From: Virgifigura sp964551315
GTDB taxonomy: Bacteria; Pseudomonadota; Alphaproteobacteria; Dongiales; Dongiaceae
DNA length: 64,000 nucleotides
Assembly: GCA_964551315.1 (NCBI GenBank)
Contig: CAZKCM010000006.1
Span: forward strand, 35,318 to 99,317
Reading direction: 5' to 3'
The position numbers and the translations under genes were made by a program. Shown here one piece after another: positions 14,681-23,283 of the stretch. The number at the start of each line of letters is the position of its first letter. The first letter of the stretch is position 1. The notes below the pieces were generated by a model. The model was not told the origin of the DNA and made no database searches. It saw only the letters and a list, made by a program, of their open reading frames with translations.

Positions 14681-16105
14681 GCGGCTCCCGCTGTCGGAAG
14701 CGTCTTCGCCCGCGGCTGCGGCGGCGTGATGACGCAGCCGGACGACGCGCAGGGCCAGCAGCGCCGCCGCAACCGGCGCCAGGATGGCGACGCCGTCGAC
14801 CCAGATGGCGGCGTTGGCGACCGTCTCCGGGCTGATACCCCGCGCCAGACCGGCGGTGTTCGCGACCAGCCCGGCACCGGCCGAGCCGAAGGCGATGCCC
14901 AGTGAGCGGACCGTGGGAATCGACGAGGCGGTGAGGCTCTCCTCGCCGCGCGCGGCGGCCGCCATGGTCGTGGCGGTAAGGTGCAAGGTGCACATGCCGA
15001 CGCCGAGCCCGACCATCGCGACCAGCCCGGCGATGACCGAAAGCGGCGCCGAGGTGATGCCGATGGCGAGCCCGGTGAGGCCGAGGGCGGCGATGCAGGG
15101 GCCGCCAATGAGTGCGACCGGCTGCGCCCGGCCGCGCCAGCCGGCCGTAAGGAAGGATGCGGCCGTCCAGCTCAGCGCGAGCACGCCGTTGAAGTAGCCC
15201 GCCACCAGCGGCGTCACGCCGTGAAGGACCTGCAGAATCAGGGGCAGGAAGATGCCGATCGCCGTGTGGGTGATCGACAGAAGGAAAAACATCCAGTAGG
15301 CGGTCCCGACCGGTGAGAGAAGCGAGAGCGGGTTCGACGGAAACAGCGGATTCTCGGATCCTGCGTCGAGGCGGAATGTCCTCCCGACCATCAGCACGGC
15401 GGCGAGGAGGAGCGCCGCCTGCACGGCGAGGCCCTCGATGGTGCTGGTTGCGCCCACGCACAGCACGCCGGCGCCCAGCAGCGCCAGTCGGCGGATCGGA
15501 AAGGAGGGGATCGCTTCGGCCGGCGCCGTGGCCGGCAGCGATCGCCAGGCGAGAAGGGTGAAGGTCACGATGATCGGCGCGCCGGCCCAGAACGCGCCGC
15601 GCCACCAGCCGATTTCTGCGAAGCCGCCGCCGAACAGCGGCCCGATCAGCGCGGCGACGCCCCACATGCCGGAGATCAGCGCAAGGACGCGGGTGCGCAG
15701 TTCGGGCGGATAGAGCTCGCGGACCAGCGCCATCGACTGGGCGATCAGCAGGCCGCCGCCGACGCCCTGCACGACCCGGGCGATCAGCAGGGCCGCCATG
15801 CTCGGGCTGACCGCGCAACCAACCGTGCCGGCGAGGAAGACGAGACCCGCCAGGCTGTATCCCTTGCGGGCGCCGAGCGCCGCCTTGAGAGGGCCGCCGC
15901 TGGCCGCGCCGACGATCGAGGCAACCATGTAGAGCATCGTCGACCAGGCGTAGAAGGTGGCGCCGCCGATATCGGCCACCACCGCCGGCATCACGGTGAC
16001 GATGACGAAGACGTCGATTGCGTGCAGGCCGATGGCGAGGACGAGGATCGCCGTGAAAACGGCGCGCCCTTCGCGCAGAAGTTCGATCCAGTCAGACGCT
16101 CTCAT
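14672..16105 (-). CDS. MFS exporter, EmrB/QacA-like drug:proton antiporter
   Basis: Inner-membrane transporter of the major facilitator superfamily, 477 residues with about 14 hydrophobic segments, as in DHA2 multidrug exporters. The motif in helix 1 (HAIDVFVIVTVMPAVVADIG) and the helix-4/5 motif (ARVVQGVGGGLLIAQSMALV) support this. The ATG at 16103-16105 (MRASDWIELLREG) is preferred because the upstream frame is arginine-rich and lacks family character. Its substrate is unknown, and no adjacent membrane-fusion protein or regulator gene is present. Confidence 0.85.
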   Translation of the reverse strand: MRASDWIELLREGRAVFTAILVLAIGLHAIDVFVIVTVMPAVVADIGGATFYAWSTMLYMVASIVGAASGGPLKAALGARKGYSLAGLVFLAGTVGCAVSPSMAALLIARVVQGVGGGLLIAQSMALVRELYPPELRTRVLALISGMWGVAALIGPLFGGGFAEIGWWRGAFWAGAPIIVTFTLLAWRSLPATAPAEAIPSFPIRRLALLGAGVLCVGATSTIEGLAVQAALLLAAVLMVGRTFRLDAGSENPLFPSNPLSLLSPVGTAYWMFFLLSITHTAIGIFLPLILQVLHGVTPLVAGYFNGVLALSWTAASFLTAGWRGRAQPVALIGGPCIAALGLTGLAIGITSAPLSVIAGLVAMVGLGVGMCTLHLTATTMAAAARGEESLTASSIPTVRSLGIAFGSAGAGLVANTAGLARGISPETVANAAIWVDGVAILAPVAAALLALRVVRLRHHAAAAAGEDASDSGSRSV

Positions 16106-16442
16106 GGCCGCCGCGGTCCCGCCCTCAGCTCGCCGGTGTCGATGCGGCGCGGCGGTGATCGAAATGGTTCGCAATCCGCGTTGCGCCCTCATCCCGGGCG
16201 CGACGAGCGACACATCTACCACAAAGCCGGCGACAGGCCATAGGGCGTGTGCCGCCCCGGCCCGCGCCGGTCCCCGGGCCGGCCGGCGCCCCGGGGATCG
16301 GTCCGTATGGGAAACGATGTGTTAACTCTTTGATTACAAGGAATTAATGTTGCGGCAAGGGCGACGTCATGTCGGCTTCGCATCTATGGGGTCGAACGAA
16401 GGGAGGTAAGCACCTTCGCCAAGAGACAACGGAGAAGACCAG
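16106..16442. other. Divergent intergenic region between MFS exporter and htrA
   Basis: A 337-nt gap with no supported gene. An A+T-rich patch at 16313-16350 includes TTAACT (16322-16327) and TAATGT (16345-16350) 17 nt apart, a weak candidate promoter for htrA. The htrA ribosome site CGGAGAAG lies just before 16443. Confidence 0.4.
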
Positions 16443-17936
16443 ATGAATTGGATCACAGGTTATGGCTCCCATCGCCCGGCGGCGTCGCGGGCCGCCGTCG
16501 GCATCGTCGCCGGCGCGGCTCTGCTGGCGATGTCGACGGCGGTCCGGGCCGACACGATGCCGGGCAGCTTTGCCGACCTGGCGGAGGAGGTGACGCCGGC
16601 GGTCGTCAACATATCCTCGAAACACAGTGCCGAGCTCGCCAACCGTCAGCTGTTCCCGCCGATGCCGTTCGACTTCCCGGAGGGCTCGCCCTTCGAGGAG
16701 TTCTTCCGTCAGTTCCGGGACAGGTTCGGCCAGATGCCCCGTGGCGACAGAAATCGGCGGCTTCCCGATCGCGTCGCGCTGGGCTCGGGATTCATCATCG
16801 ATCCGGACGGCTATGTCGTCACCAACAACCACGTCATCGACAAGGCGGAGGAAATCACCGTCACGCTGACCAACGGCGACGAATACCGGGCCGATCTGGT
16901 CGGCACCGATCCGAAGACCGACCTGGCCCTTCTGAAGATCGAGGCCGATGAACCCCTGCCGTTCGTGAAATGGGGCGATTCCGATTCGGCCCGGGTCGGC
17001 GACTGGGTGATTGCCGTCGGCAATCCCTTTGGTCTCGGCGGCACCGTGACGACGGGAATCATTTCGGCGCACGGCCGCTACATCAACGCCGGGCCGTACG
17101 ACAACTTTCTGCAGATCGACGCGGCGATCAACCAGGGCAACTCCGGCGGCCCGACCTTCAACACCAAGGGCGAGGTCATCGGCGTCAACACCGCGATCTT
17201 CTCGCCCAACGGCGGCAGCGTCGGCATCGGGTTCGCCATCCCCTCCAACATCGCGAAGCCGATCGTCACCCAGCTGCGCGAGAAGGGCAGCGTCGAGCGT
17301 GGCTGGCTCGGCGTGATGATTCAGCCGGTAACGCCGGAGATCGCCGCGGCCATCGGTCTCGACGAAGCGTCCGGTGCCCTGGTCGCGAACGTTCAGCCGA
17401 ACAGCCCGGCGGCGCGCGCCGGCTTGCAGCAGGGCGACGTCATCCTCCGCTATGACGGCACCAAGATCGGCGAGATGCGCGAGCTGCCTTGGCTGGTCGC
17501 CGAGACCCCGATTGGCAAGGAGGCCGAGCTCACCATCTGGCGTGACGGCGACACGCGGACCGTCGAGGTCGAGATCGGCAGGCTGCCGCAGGAGGACCGC
17601 ATGGCGGCCCTCGGATCGGCCGGGGATGCGGCCCAGCCGTCCAACAGCTCCGCGTCGCTTGGCGCGACCCTGGCGCCGATCACGCCGGAACTGAAGGCGC
17701 GGTTCGGCATTCCCGACGACGTCGAGAGCGGCGTCGTCGTTCTTGACGTAGAGGCCGGCGGGCCGGCGGACGAGAACGGGCTGCGCCCCGGCGACGTGAT
17801 CGAGAAGGTGGCGCAGACCAGGGTTTCCTCCCCGGCCGACGTCGACAAGGCGGTGGAGGAGGCGAAGCAGGATGCCGTCCTGCTCCTGATCAACCGTCGG
17901 GGCACGTCCCAGTTCATCGCGATCAACATCGCCTGA
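16443..17936 (+). CDS. degP: Periplasmic serine protease, DegP/HtrA (Do) family
   Basis: Envelope quality-control protease and chaperone, 497 residues. A signal peptide (about residues 1-37, ending AVRAD) precedes a trypsin-like domain with the complete triad H130 (NNHVID), D160 (KTDLALL) and S234 (GNSGGP). Two PDZ domains follow, at about residues 285-375 and 410-495. Length and order are standard. It is followed, after a GC-rich hairpin, by a response regulator and a sensor kinase, an arrangement common in alphaproteobacteria that suggests envelope-stress control. Confidence 0.95.
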   Translation: MNWITGYGSHRPAASRAAVGIVAGAALLAMSTAVRADTMPGSFADLAEEVTPAVVNISSKHSAELANRQLFPPMPFDFPEGSPFEEFFRQFRDRFGQMPRGDRNRRLPDRVALGSGFIIDPDGYVVTNNHVIDKAEEITVTLTNGDEYRADLVGTDPKTDLALLKIEADEPLPFVKWGDSDSARVGDWVIAVGNPFGLGGTVTTGIISAHGRYINAGPYDNFLQIDAAINQGNSGGPTFNTKGEVIGVNTAIFSPNGGSVGIGFAIPSNIAKPIVTQLREKGSVERGWLGVMIQPVTPEIAAAIGLDEASGALVANVQPNSPAARAGLQQGDVILRYDGTKIGEMRELPWLVAETPIGKEAELTIWRDGDTRTVEVEIGRLPQEDRMAALGSAGDAAQPSNSSASLGATLAPITPELKARFGIPDDVESGVVVLDVEAGGPADENGLRPGDVIEKVAQTRVSSPADVDKAVEEAKQDAVLLLINRRGTSQFIAINIA

Positions 17937-17973
17937 CGGGGATGACCCGCCGTAACGGCGGGCGTGTCGACAT

Positions 17974-18009
17974 GGAGGGCCGGCCGTCGCCTCGGCGCGC
18001 CGGCCCTCC
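17974..18009 (+). terminator. GC-rich hairpin between htrA and the two-component genes
   Basis: An 11-bp stem GGAGGGCCGGC/GCCGGCCCTCC (17974-17984 with 17999-18009) lies 38 nt after the htrA stop; a smaller 7-bp hairpin (17946-17962) precedes it. There is no T-run, so this may attenuate rather than fully stop transcription into the two-component genes. Confidence 0.45.
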
Positions 18010-18237
18010 GCAATTGAGGCAAGGCGGCGGGGGGCGGCGCGCAATGGACCCGGCTCGGCCGTTTCGGGTAGGCTGGTTTCAGGTGCAGGCAGCGCATATT
18101 TCAATCAGTTACGCCCGGCGCGATCCCGCCATCGGTCCGGGGCGCGGGTCTGGCCGGACGGCGCCAGCGGGATGGGAAAGGCGGCGCAGCCCCGCGAGGC
18201 AGGGATCCGCAACGAGAGACGAGACACCGACGGCACG

Positions 18238-18915
18238 ATGCGCATCCTGGTGGTTGAGGACGACGAGAAGACGGCGAGCTACATGGCCAAGGGGCTGGCC
18301 GAGGCCGGCTATGTCGTCGATCACGCGGCGAACGGGCGGGACGGGCTCTTCATGGCCACGAGCGGCGATTACGACGCGCTCATCGTCGACCGCATGCTGC
18401 CCGAGCTCGACGGCCTGTCCCTGATTCAGGCGCTTCGCGCCGCGAAGATCGAAACCCCGGCGCTGATCCTGAGCGCGCTCGGCCAGGTGGATGATCGCGT
18501 CGCCGGGCTGCGGGCGGGCGGCGACGATTATCTGACGAAGCCCTTCGCCTTCTCGGAGCTTCTGGCCCGGATCGAGGCCCTGCTGCGCCGCCGCGGCGGG
18601 AACAGCGCGGAAACGCGGCTGGTCGTCGGCGATCTCGAGATGGACCTGCTCGCCCGGTCCGTGAAGCGCGGCGGCAAGCCCATCGATCTGCAGCCGCGGG
18701 AGTTCCGGCTGCTCGAATACCTGATGCGGCACGCAGGGCAGGTGGTGACCCGGACCATGCTTCTCGAAAGCGTCTGGGATTACCACTTCGACCCGCAGAC
18801 CAACGTCATCGACGTGCACATCAGCCGCCTGCGCCAGAAGATCGACAAGGGCTTCGAGGTCCCGTTGCTGCACACCGTGCGCGGGGCGGGATACTGCATC
18901 CGTGCGCCTCAATAG
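18238..18915 (+). CDS. OmpR/PhoB-family response regulator
   Basis: DNA-binding response regulator, 225 residues. The receiver domain (1-115) has the acidic pocket E7-D8-D9, the phospho-acceptor D51 in LIVDRMLPELDG and the lysine of LTKPFAFSEL. The winged-helix output domain (about 125-222) ends with HTVRGAGYCI, typical of OmpR-type regulators close to the CusR/CzcR branch. The start at 18238 gives the canonical MRILVVEDDEK. Its stop lies 14 nt inside the kinase gene, so the pair is translationally linked. Confidence 0.92.
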   Translation: MRILVVEDDEKTASYMAKGLAEAGYVVDHAANGRDGLFMATSGDYDALIVDRMLPELDGLSLIQALRAAKIETPALILSALGQVDDRVAGLRAGGDDYLTKPFAFSELLARIEALLRRRGGNSAETRLVVGDLEMDLLARSVKRGGKPIDLQPREFRLLEYLMRHAGQVVTRTMLLESVWDYHFDPQTNVIDVHISRLRQKIDKGFEVPLLHTVRGAGYCIRAPQ

Positions 18916-20281
18916 GTTCTTCCGGACCACGACCTTCCGGCTGGCGCTCCTCTACGCCATGCTGTTCGGGGCGTCGGTTCTCGCCCTTTTCGCCTTCATC
19001 TACGGGACGACGACGGTCCTGATCGACCGCGAGCGCAAGGAGGCCATCGCCGCCAACATGGCGAGTCTCACCGACCACTATGCCGCCACCGGTCTCAACG
19101 GTTTGGCCGCGGCGATCCTCGCGCGCACACAGCCGGACCGGGTCGGCGACAACATCTATCTGCTCGCCGACCGGAATTTCCGGCCGGTGGCCGGCAACGG
19201 CACCGGCTGGCCGTACTATGCCGAGCAGGAGGGGCCGTGGCTGACCTTTCCCGTCGCGCGGAGTCCGCTCGGCGATCCCGAGATCCACATGGCGCAGGCG
19301 CTTCACGCCGTGCTGCCGAACGGCTATCACCTGCTCGTCGGCCAGGACATGCGGGCGCAGGAACAGCTCAAGCGGGTGGTCGTCGAGGCCCTGTTCTGGT
19401 CGCTTGCCATCACCCTTTGCCTCGGTCTTGCCGTCGGCCTGATCATGAGCCGCAACACCCTGAGGCGGATCGAGACGATCAACGCCGCCGCCGAGCGGAT
19501 CATGCGGGGTGAGTTCAAGCACCGCCTGCCGGTGCGCCACGGGGGCGACGAGTTCGACCGCCTCGCCGAGAACCTGAACGCCATGCTGGACGAGATCGAG
19601 CGCCTGATGGGGAGCATGCGCACGGTGACCCACAACATCGCCCACGATCTGCGCAGCCCGCTGACGCGCGTGAAGAACCGGCTTGAGGCGGCGCTTGCCG
19701 GCATGGAGGAGACCGACCAGCGGCGCGAGTCGATCGAGCAGGCGGTGGGCGAGGCCGACCAGCTCCTTGCCACCTTCAACGCGCTGCTGTCGATCGCCGA
19801 CGCGGAGGCCGGCGCCGGCCGCGGGGAGATGGCGCCGGTTGACCTCCAGGCGCTCGGGCGCGACGTGGCGGAGCTTTACGAGCCGTTGGTCGAGGAGCGC
19901 GGCTTCGTGCTGGAGACCGGCCTGTCCGGCTCGGCGGTCGTCTCCGGCAACCGGCAGCTCCTGTTCCAGGCCCTGGCGAACCTCATCGACAACGCCGTCA
20001 AATATGCGGGATCGGGCGGGCGCATCGCGCTGACGGTCGCGCCGACTCCGGAGGGCGGGGCGGAAGTCGTCGTCGCCGACAACGGTCCCGGCATTCCGGA
20101 GGCCGATCGCTCCCGCGTCCTGGACCGTTTCGTCCGGCTCGATCCCAGCCGCTCGACGCCCGGCAGCGGCCTGGGGCTCAGCCTGGTCTCGGCGATCGCT
20201 CGGCTCCACAACGCAGAGCTGAGCCTGGAGGACAACCGCCCGGGGCTGAGGGTGCGCATCCGGTTCCCGGCGGCGGTCTAG
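18902..20281 (+). CDS. Sensor histidine kinase with HAMP domain
   Basis: Cognate membrane sensor of the preceding regulator, 459 residues. TM1 is at about 12-36 and TM2 at about 160-182, enclosing a periplasmic sensor of about 120 residues. A HAMP linker (about 183-236) follows, then a dimerisation helix with the phospho-histidine H248 in NIAHDLRSPLTRVKNR. The ATPase domain shows the N box LANLIDNAVKYA and G boxes DNGPGIPEADRSR and GSGLGLSLV. The start is GTG at 18902. The signal is unknown; the neighbouring HtrA protease suggests envelope damage. Confidence 0.92.
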   Translation: MRLNRFFRTTTFRLALLYAMLFGASVLALFAFIYGTTTVLIDRERKEAIAANMASLTDHYAATGLNGLAAAILARTQPDRVGDNIYLLADRNFRPVAGNGTGWPYYAEQEGPWLTFPVARSPLGDPEIHMAQALHAVLPNGYHLLVGQDMRAQEQLKRVVVEALFWSLAITLCLGLAVGLIMSRNTLRRIETINAAAERIMRGEFKHRLPVRHGGDEFDRLAENLNAMLDEIERLMGSMRTVTHNIAHDLRSPLTRVKNRLEAALAGMEETDQRRESIEQAVGEADQLLATFNALLSIADAEAGAGRGEMAPVDLQALGRDVAELYEPLVEERGFVLETGLSGSAVVSGNRQLLFQALANLIDNAVKYAGSGGRIALTVAPTPEGGAEVVVADNGPGIPEADRSRVLDRFVRLDPSRSTPGSGLGLSLVSAIARLHNAELSLEDNRPGLRVRIRFPAAV

Positions 20282-20374
20282 GACCGGCCGAACGGGAAGG
20301 GCGGTCCGGGCAAGCTCTTGTCTGGGCTTGGAGGGCGGCCGACCCGCACCCTTGCGCGGTCCACGCTTCCCCGG

Positions 20375-20944
20375 TTACCAGCGGAACCGGATCGTTGCCC
20401 CAACCCCGTCTTCGCCGACGGTCGGCGTGACCGAGTAGGTGATGTAGTTCGTCGTGAAAAGCATGTTCGTCCCGATTCCGAGGGCGGCGCCGGCCAGCAC
20501 ATCCGCGAGGTCGTGCCTGTCGGCGTGGATTCGGCTGTACCCCACGAACGACGCGCCGAGATAGGAGGGTATCCCGTAAACCCATCCATATCGTTGCTGG
20601 ATGAAGGCCGCGCCTTGGAATGCGGCTCCGGTGTGGCCGGACGGAAAGGCCTGGTCGCCGCCATCGGGTCGCTTCTTATTGATGATGTTCTTGAGGCTGT
20701 GGGTCACGGCGAAGGTCGTCAGGAAGGACCTGTAGAACTCGCTGCGGCCCTGCCGGTCGTCCATGTAGAAGGTTGTCCCGTATGCGGTCGTCGGCAGCAG
20801 GATCTGGACGATGTCACCGGCCCTTTCGACCGTCCCTATGGCCCGTGAAGGATCGGGGAATCCCGTCCCGGCCAGGATCACGGCGATCGCGAGCAGTCGC
20901 CGTGGGAGACGAACCCCTCCGGTTATCATGCCAGCATATTTCAT
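20375..20944 (-). CDS. PAP2-family phosphatase, exported or membrane-bound
   Basis: Phosphatidic-acid-phosphatase-type protein, 189 residues, with all three family motifs: KNIINKKRPDG, FPSGHT and SRIHADRHDLADV (catalytic histidines in the second and third). The N-terminus has a hydrophobic signal (LLAIAVILAGTGFPDPSRA), and the PSGH helix region is moderately hydrophobic, so the active site is likely periplasmic. Possible substrates are lipid phosphates or undecaprenyl diphosphate. Convergent with the kinase gene. Its promoter lies in the A+T-rich stretch beyond 20945. Confidence 0.88.
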   Translation of the reverse strand: MKYAGMITGGVRLPRRLLAIAVILAGTGFPDPSRAIGTVERAGDIVQILLPTTAYGTTFYMDDRQGRSEFYRSFLTTFAVTHSLKNIINKKRPDGGDQAFPSGHTGAAFQGAAFIQQRYGWVYGIPSYLGASFVGYSRIHADRHDLADVLAGAALGIGTNMLFTTNYITYSVTPTVGEDGVGATIRFRW

Positions 20945-21245
20945 CGTTGCGTGCCGGTGTTCCGAAGATTCCGCGGCTTTGGGCGCTTTATGGGTCTCGA
21001 AAGGAGATCCTTTTATTTATAAAACCGCCAAATATTTATGAGCCCGCCGACGTTTTACTTTTTCGAATTATGAAACGAAATATTTAACATCCATTTATCG
21101 AGAGGTTAATATTACATTGCGCGACCCGGTGGTGCGCGATGCGGGCGTTCTCTGGCGAGGCGATCGCGGGGATTAGGGCGGGGGGCGTTCTATCCGGCGT
21201 CGAAGCGTGCCGCGGATGTCCTCCGACGGCCGTGCCGGCGACGGT
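20945..21245. other. A+T-rich intergenic stretch, no gene recognised
   Basis: About 300 nt between the PAP2 gene (reading left) and the end of cobC. The part around 21005-21115 is strikingly A+T-rich compared with the surrounding DNA, with runs such as TTTTATTTATAAAA. No ribosome site plus protein-like frame was found. It presumably contains the PAP2 promoter; it might be a remnant of transferred DNA. Confidence 0.45.
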
Positions 21246-22292
21246 CTAGGCTTCGGAGGCTGCCTGTTCGGGGGTTCCCCGGTCGTTCAGCACGTCGGAC
21301 AGCCGCGCGAGATCGGCTTTCGTCGGGATGCCGAAGCGGAGCCATTGCGGCCGCTCGGGGAAGTCGCGCGCCAGGATGCCGGCGCGACCGAGCCGCTCGA
21401 ACAAGACCGGCGCCTCGGGATGCTCGGTAAGGCGGAACAGGTCGGTTCCGCCGAGGATCGAAAAGCCGGCGCCGCTCAGCAGGGCGTCGAGGCGGCATGC
21501 GTCCTCCGCCAGCCGCTGCCGCGCCGCCGCGATCCAGGCGGTGTCGGCGAGCGCTGCCGCGCCGATATGGACGGCTGGCCCGCTCACCACCCAGGGGCCA
21601 AGCGCCTCGGCCAGTGCGGCGATCAGCGGCGGCGGCCCGAGCGCGAAGCCCAGCCGCAGGCCGCCGAGGCCGAAGAACTTCCCGAAGGAGCGCAGCACCA
21701 CGAGGCCAGGTCGCCCCGCCGCTCCGGCGAGGCTCAACTCCGGCGCCACGTCGGCGAAGGCTTCGTCCACCACCAGCAGCCCGCCGCGCGCGGAGAGCCG
21801 GTCGGCGAGGGCGCGCAGCCGGTCAGGGTCGAATCGCCGTCCGTCCGGGTTGTTGGGGTTGGCGAGGACGACGACGGCGTGCCGGTCGGCAACGTCGGCA
21901 AGGTCCGCGATCGACTCGACGGCGCAACCGGCCATCGCCCAGGCCCGGGCATGCTCGCCATAGGTCGGCGTCAGCACCGCGACGGCGCCCTCGGGCCCCG
22001 GGGCGTGGAGGCGCGGCAGCCACTGGATCAGCGCCTGCGAACCCGGCGCGGCGACGATGCAATCCGCGGCCGGGACGCCGTAGTAGCCCTGCGCCGCGTC
22101 GATCAGGCGGGCAAGGGATTTCCGGTCCGGCAGGCGCGACCAGGCCTCGGCCGGCAGGTCGGGCAGGGGATAGGCCGTCGGGTTGATCCCGGTCGAAAGG
22201 TCGAGCCACCGCCCCCGCACCGGCCGTCCGAATCGCCGTTCGGCCGCGGTCAGGTCGCCGCCGTGATGCAGCCGGTGATCGCTCCTGTTCAT
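21246..22292 (-). CDS. cobC: L-threonine-O-3-phosphate decarboxylase (cobalamin synthesis)
   Basis: PLP-dependent class I aminotransferase-fold enzyme (348 residues; called CobD in Salmonella) making (R)-1-amino-2-propanol phosphate, the linker of the cobalamin nucleotide loop. Supporting motifs are LHHGGDLTAAERRFG, WLDLSTGINPTAYPLP at the N-terminus, VVLANPNNPDGR, and the PLP-lysine region VVLRSFGKFFGLGGLRLGFA. It is divergent from the riboswitch-controlled cobU operon and therefore may be controlled separately. The ATG at 22290-22292 gives the usual family start; the frame continues upstream through the riboswitch complement and should not be used. Confidence 0.9.
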   Translation of the reverse strand: MNRSDHRLHHGGDLTAAERRFGRPVRGRWLDLSTGINPTAYPLPDLPAEAWSRLPDRKSLARLIDAAQGYYGVPAADCIVAAPGSQALIQWLPRLHAPGPEGAVAVLTPTYGEHARAWAMAGCAVESIADLADVADRHAVVVLANPNNPDGRRFDPDRLRALADRLSARGGLLVVDEAFADVAPELSLAGAAGRPGLVVLRSFGKFFGLGGLRLGFALGPPPLIAALAEALGPWVVSGPAVHIGAAALADTAWIAAARQRLAEDACRLDALLSGAGFSILGGTDLFRLTEHPEAPVLFERLGRAGILARDFPERPQWLRFGIPTKADLARLSDVLNDRGTPEQAASEA

Positions 22293-22409
22293 CCTTGCGG
22301 GTCCGCAAAACGCCAACGGCACCGCTGCGTGCCACGGATCGGCGCCGCTAGGCAAGGGGTACGTGCCGTGCAATCCTCTGGCCAAAGCCCGCGCCATGCT
22401 GTAGCGTCG

Positions 22410-22605
22410 CCGCTGGCTGAGACCAGGGAAGCCGGTGCCGTCGCCCGCACCCGAACGGGCGTGAGGCGACCAGTCCGGCGCTGCCCCCGCAACTGTGAGT
22501 GGTGAGGCGGACGGCGGCCCGCGGCGACGCGGGCGCGAAGCCACTGGCCGGAAGGCCGGGAAGGCGCCGTCGGCCGGAGAGCCCGAGCCAGGAGACCTCC
22601 TCAGC
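22410..22605 (+). promoter_or_regulatory. Cobalamin (adenosylcobalamin) riboswitch
   Basis: The leader of cobU carries the conserved pieces of the cobalamin riboswitch in order: GGGAAGCCGGTGC (22426-22438), the core GCTGCCCCCGCAACTGTGAG (22480-22499), GCCACTGGCCGGAAGGCCGG (22540-22559) with GGGAAGGC, and GAGCCCGAGCCAGGAGACC (22579-22597). It ends about 40 nt before the cobU start. The ribosome site GGGAGGAGAGG follows closely, so ligand binding probably blocks translation or stops transcription of the B12 operon when the vitamin is plentiful. Confidence 0.92.
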
Positions 22606-22644
22606 CGGTCCAGCAACCGCATCCTCGGTGGGAGGAGAGGCCTG

Positions 22645-23283
22645 ATGACAGTCCCCCGACCGTCCCCGTCGCCCGTTCCCGGCGCGCCCGACTCCGCTCC
22701 CGTAAGCTTGCCGCCCGTGACTCTGATTCTCGGCGGCGCGCGGTCCGGCAAGAGCCGCTTCGCGGAGCAGCTCGTCGCCGGTCATCCGGGCCACCGCGTC
22801 TATCTGGCGACGGCCGAGGCGCGGGACACGGAGATGGCGGAGCGGATCCGCCACCATCGGGAACGTCGCGGCGAGGGCTGGGACACGGTCGAGGAACCGC
22901 TGGACCTTGTTGGCGCCCTTTCGCGCGTGGCCCGGGACGGCGCGGCCGTTCTCGTCGACTGCCTGACCCTGTGGCTCAGCAACCTGATGGGCGCGAACCG
23001 CGATCCGGCGGCCGAAATGTCGCGTCTCGTCACGGATCTGCCGCGCCTCGGCGGGCCCGTGGTCTTCGTTTCCAATGAAGTCGGCCTCGGCATCGTGCCC
23101 GACAACCCCCTGGCGCGGGCCTTCCGCGATGAGGCCGGGCGTCTGAACCAGGCAATGGCGGCGGCGGCCGACCGGGTGTACTTCGTCGCCGCCGGCCTGC
23201 CTCTAACGCTCAAGGACCTGACGCCCAGGGACGGGGCGGCGCCGACCGCAACCCAAGCAAGAGGAGCCCCTTCGCACCGATGA
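22645..23283 (+). CDS. cobU: Adenosylcobinamide kinase / adenosylcobinamide-phosphate guanylyltransferase
   Basis: Bifunctional enzyme (212 residues; CobP in Pseudomonas) that phosphorylates adenosylcobinamide and then transfers GMP. The P-loop GGARSGKSRFAEQL and the motifs DCLTLWLSNLM and FVSNEVGLGIVPDNPLARAF are diagnostic. An N-terminal proline-rich extension of about 24 residues precedes the first strand. The ATG at 22645 lies just after the riboswitch and a strong ribosome site; upstream frames would run through the riboswitch. The stop overlaps cobW by 4 nt. Confidence 0.93.
   Translation: MTVPRPSPSPVPGAPDSAPVSLPPVTLILGGARSGKSRFAEQLVAGHPGHRVYLATAEARDTEMAERIRHHRERRGEGWDTVEEPLDLVGALSRVARDGAAVLVDCLTLWLSNLMGANRDPAAEMSRLVTDLPRLGGPVVFVSNEVGLGIVPDNPLARAFRDEAGRLNQAMAAAADRVYFVAAGLPLTLKDLTPRDGAAPTATQARGAPSHR

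Noticed and set aside
22293..22751. N-terminal extension of the cobC frame through the riboswitch region
   Set aside because: The frame is open, but the sequence there is explained by the plus-strand riboswitch and cobU start; cobC homologues begin near MNRSDHRLHHGG.
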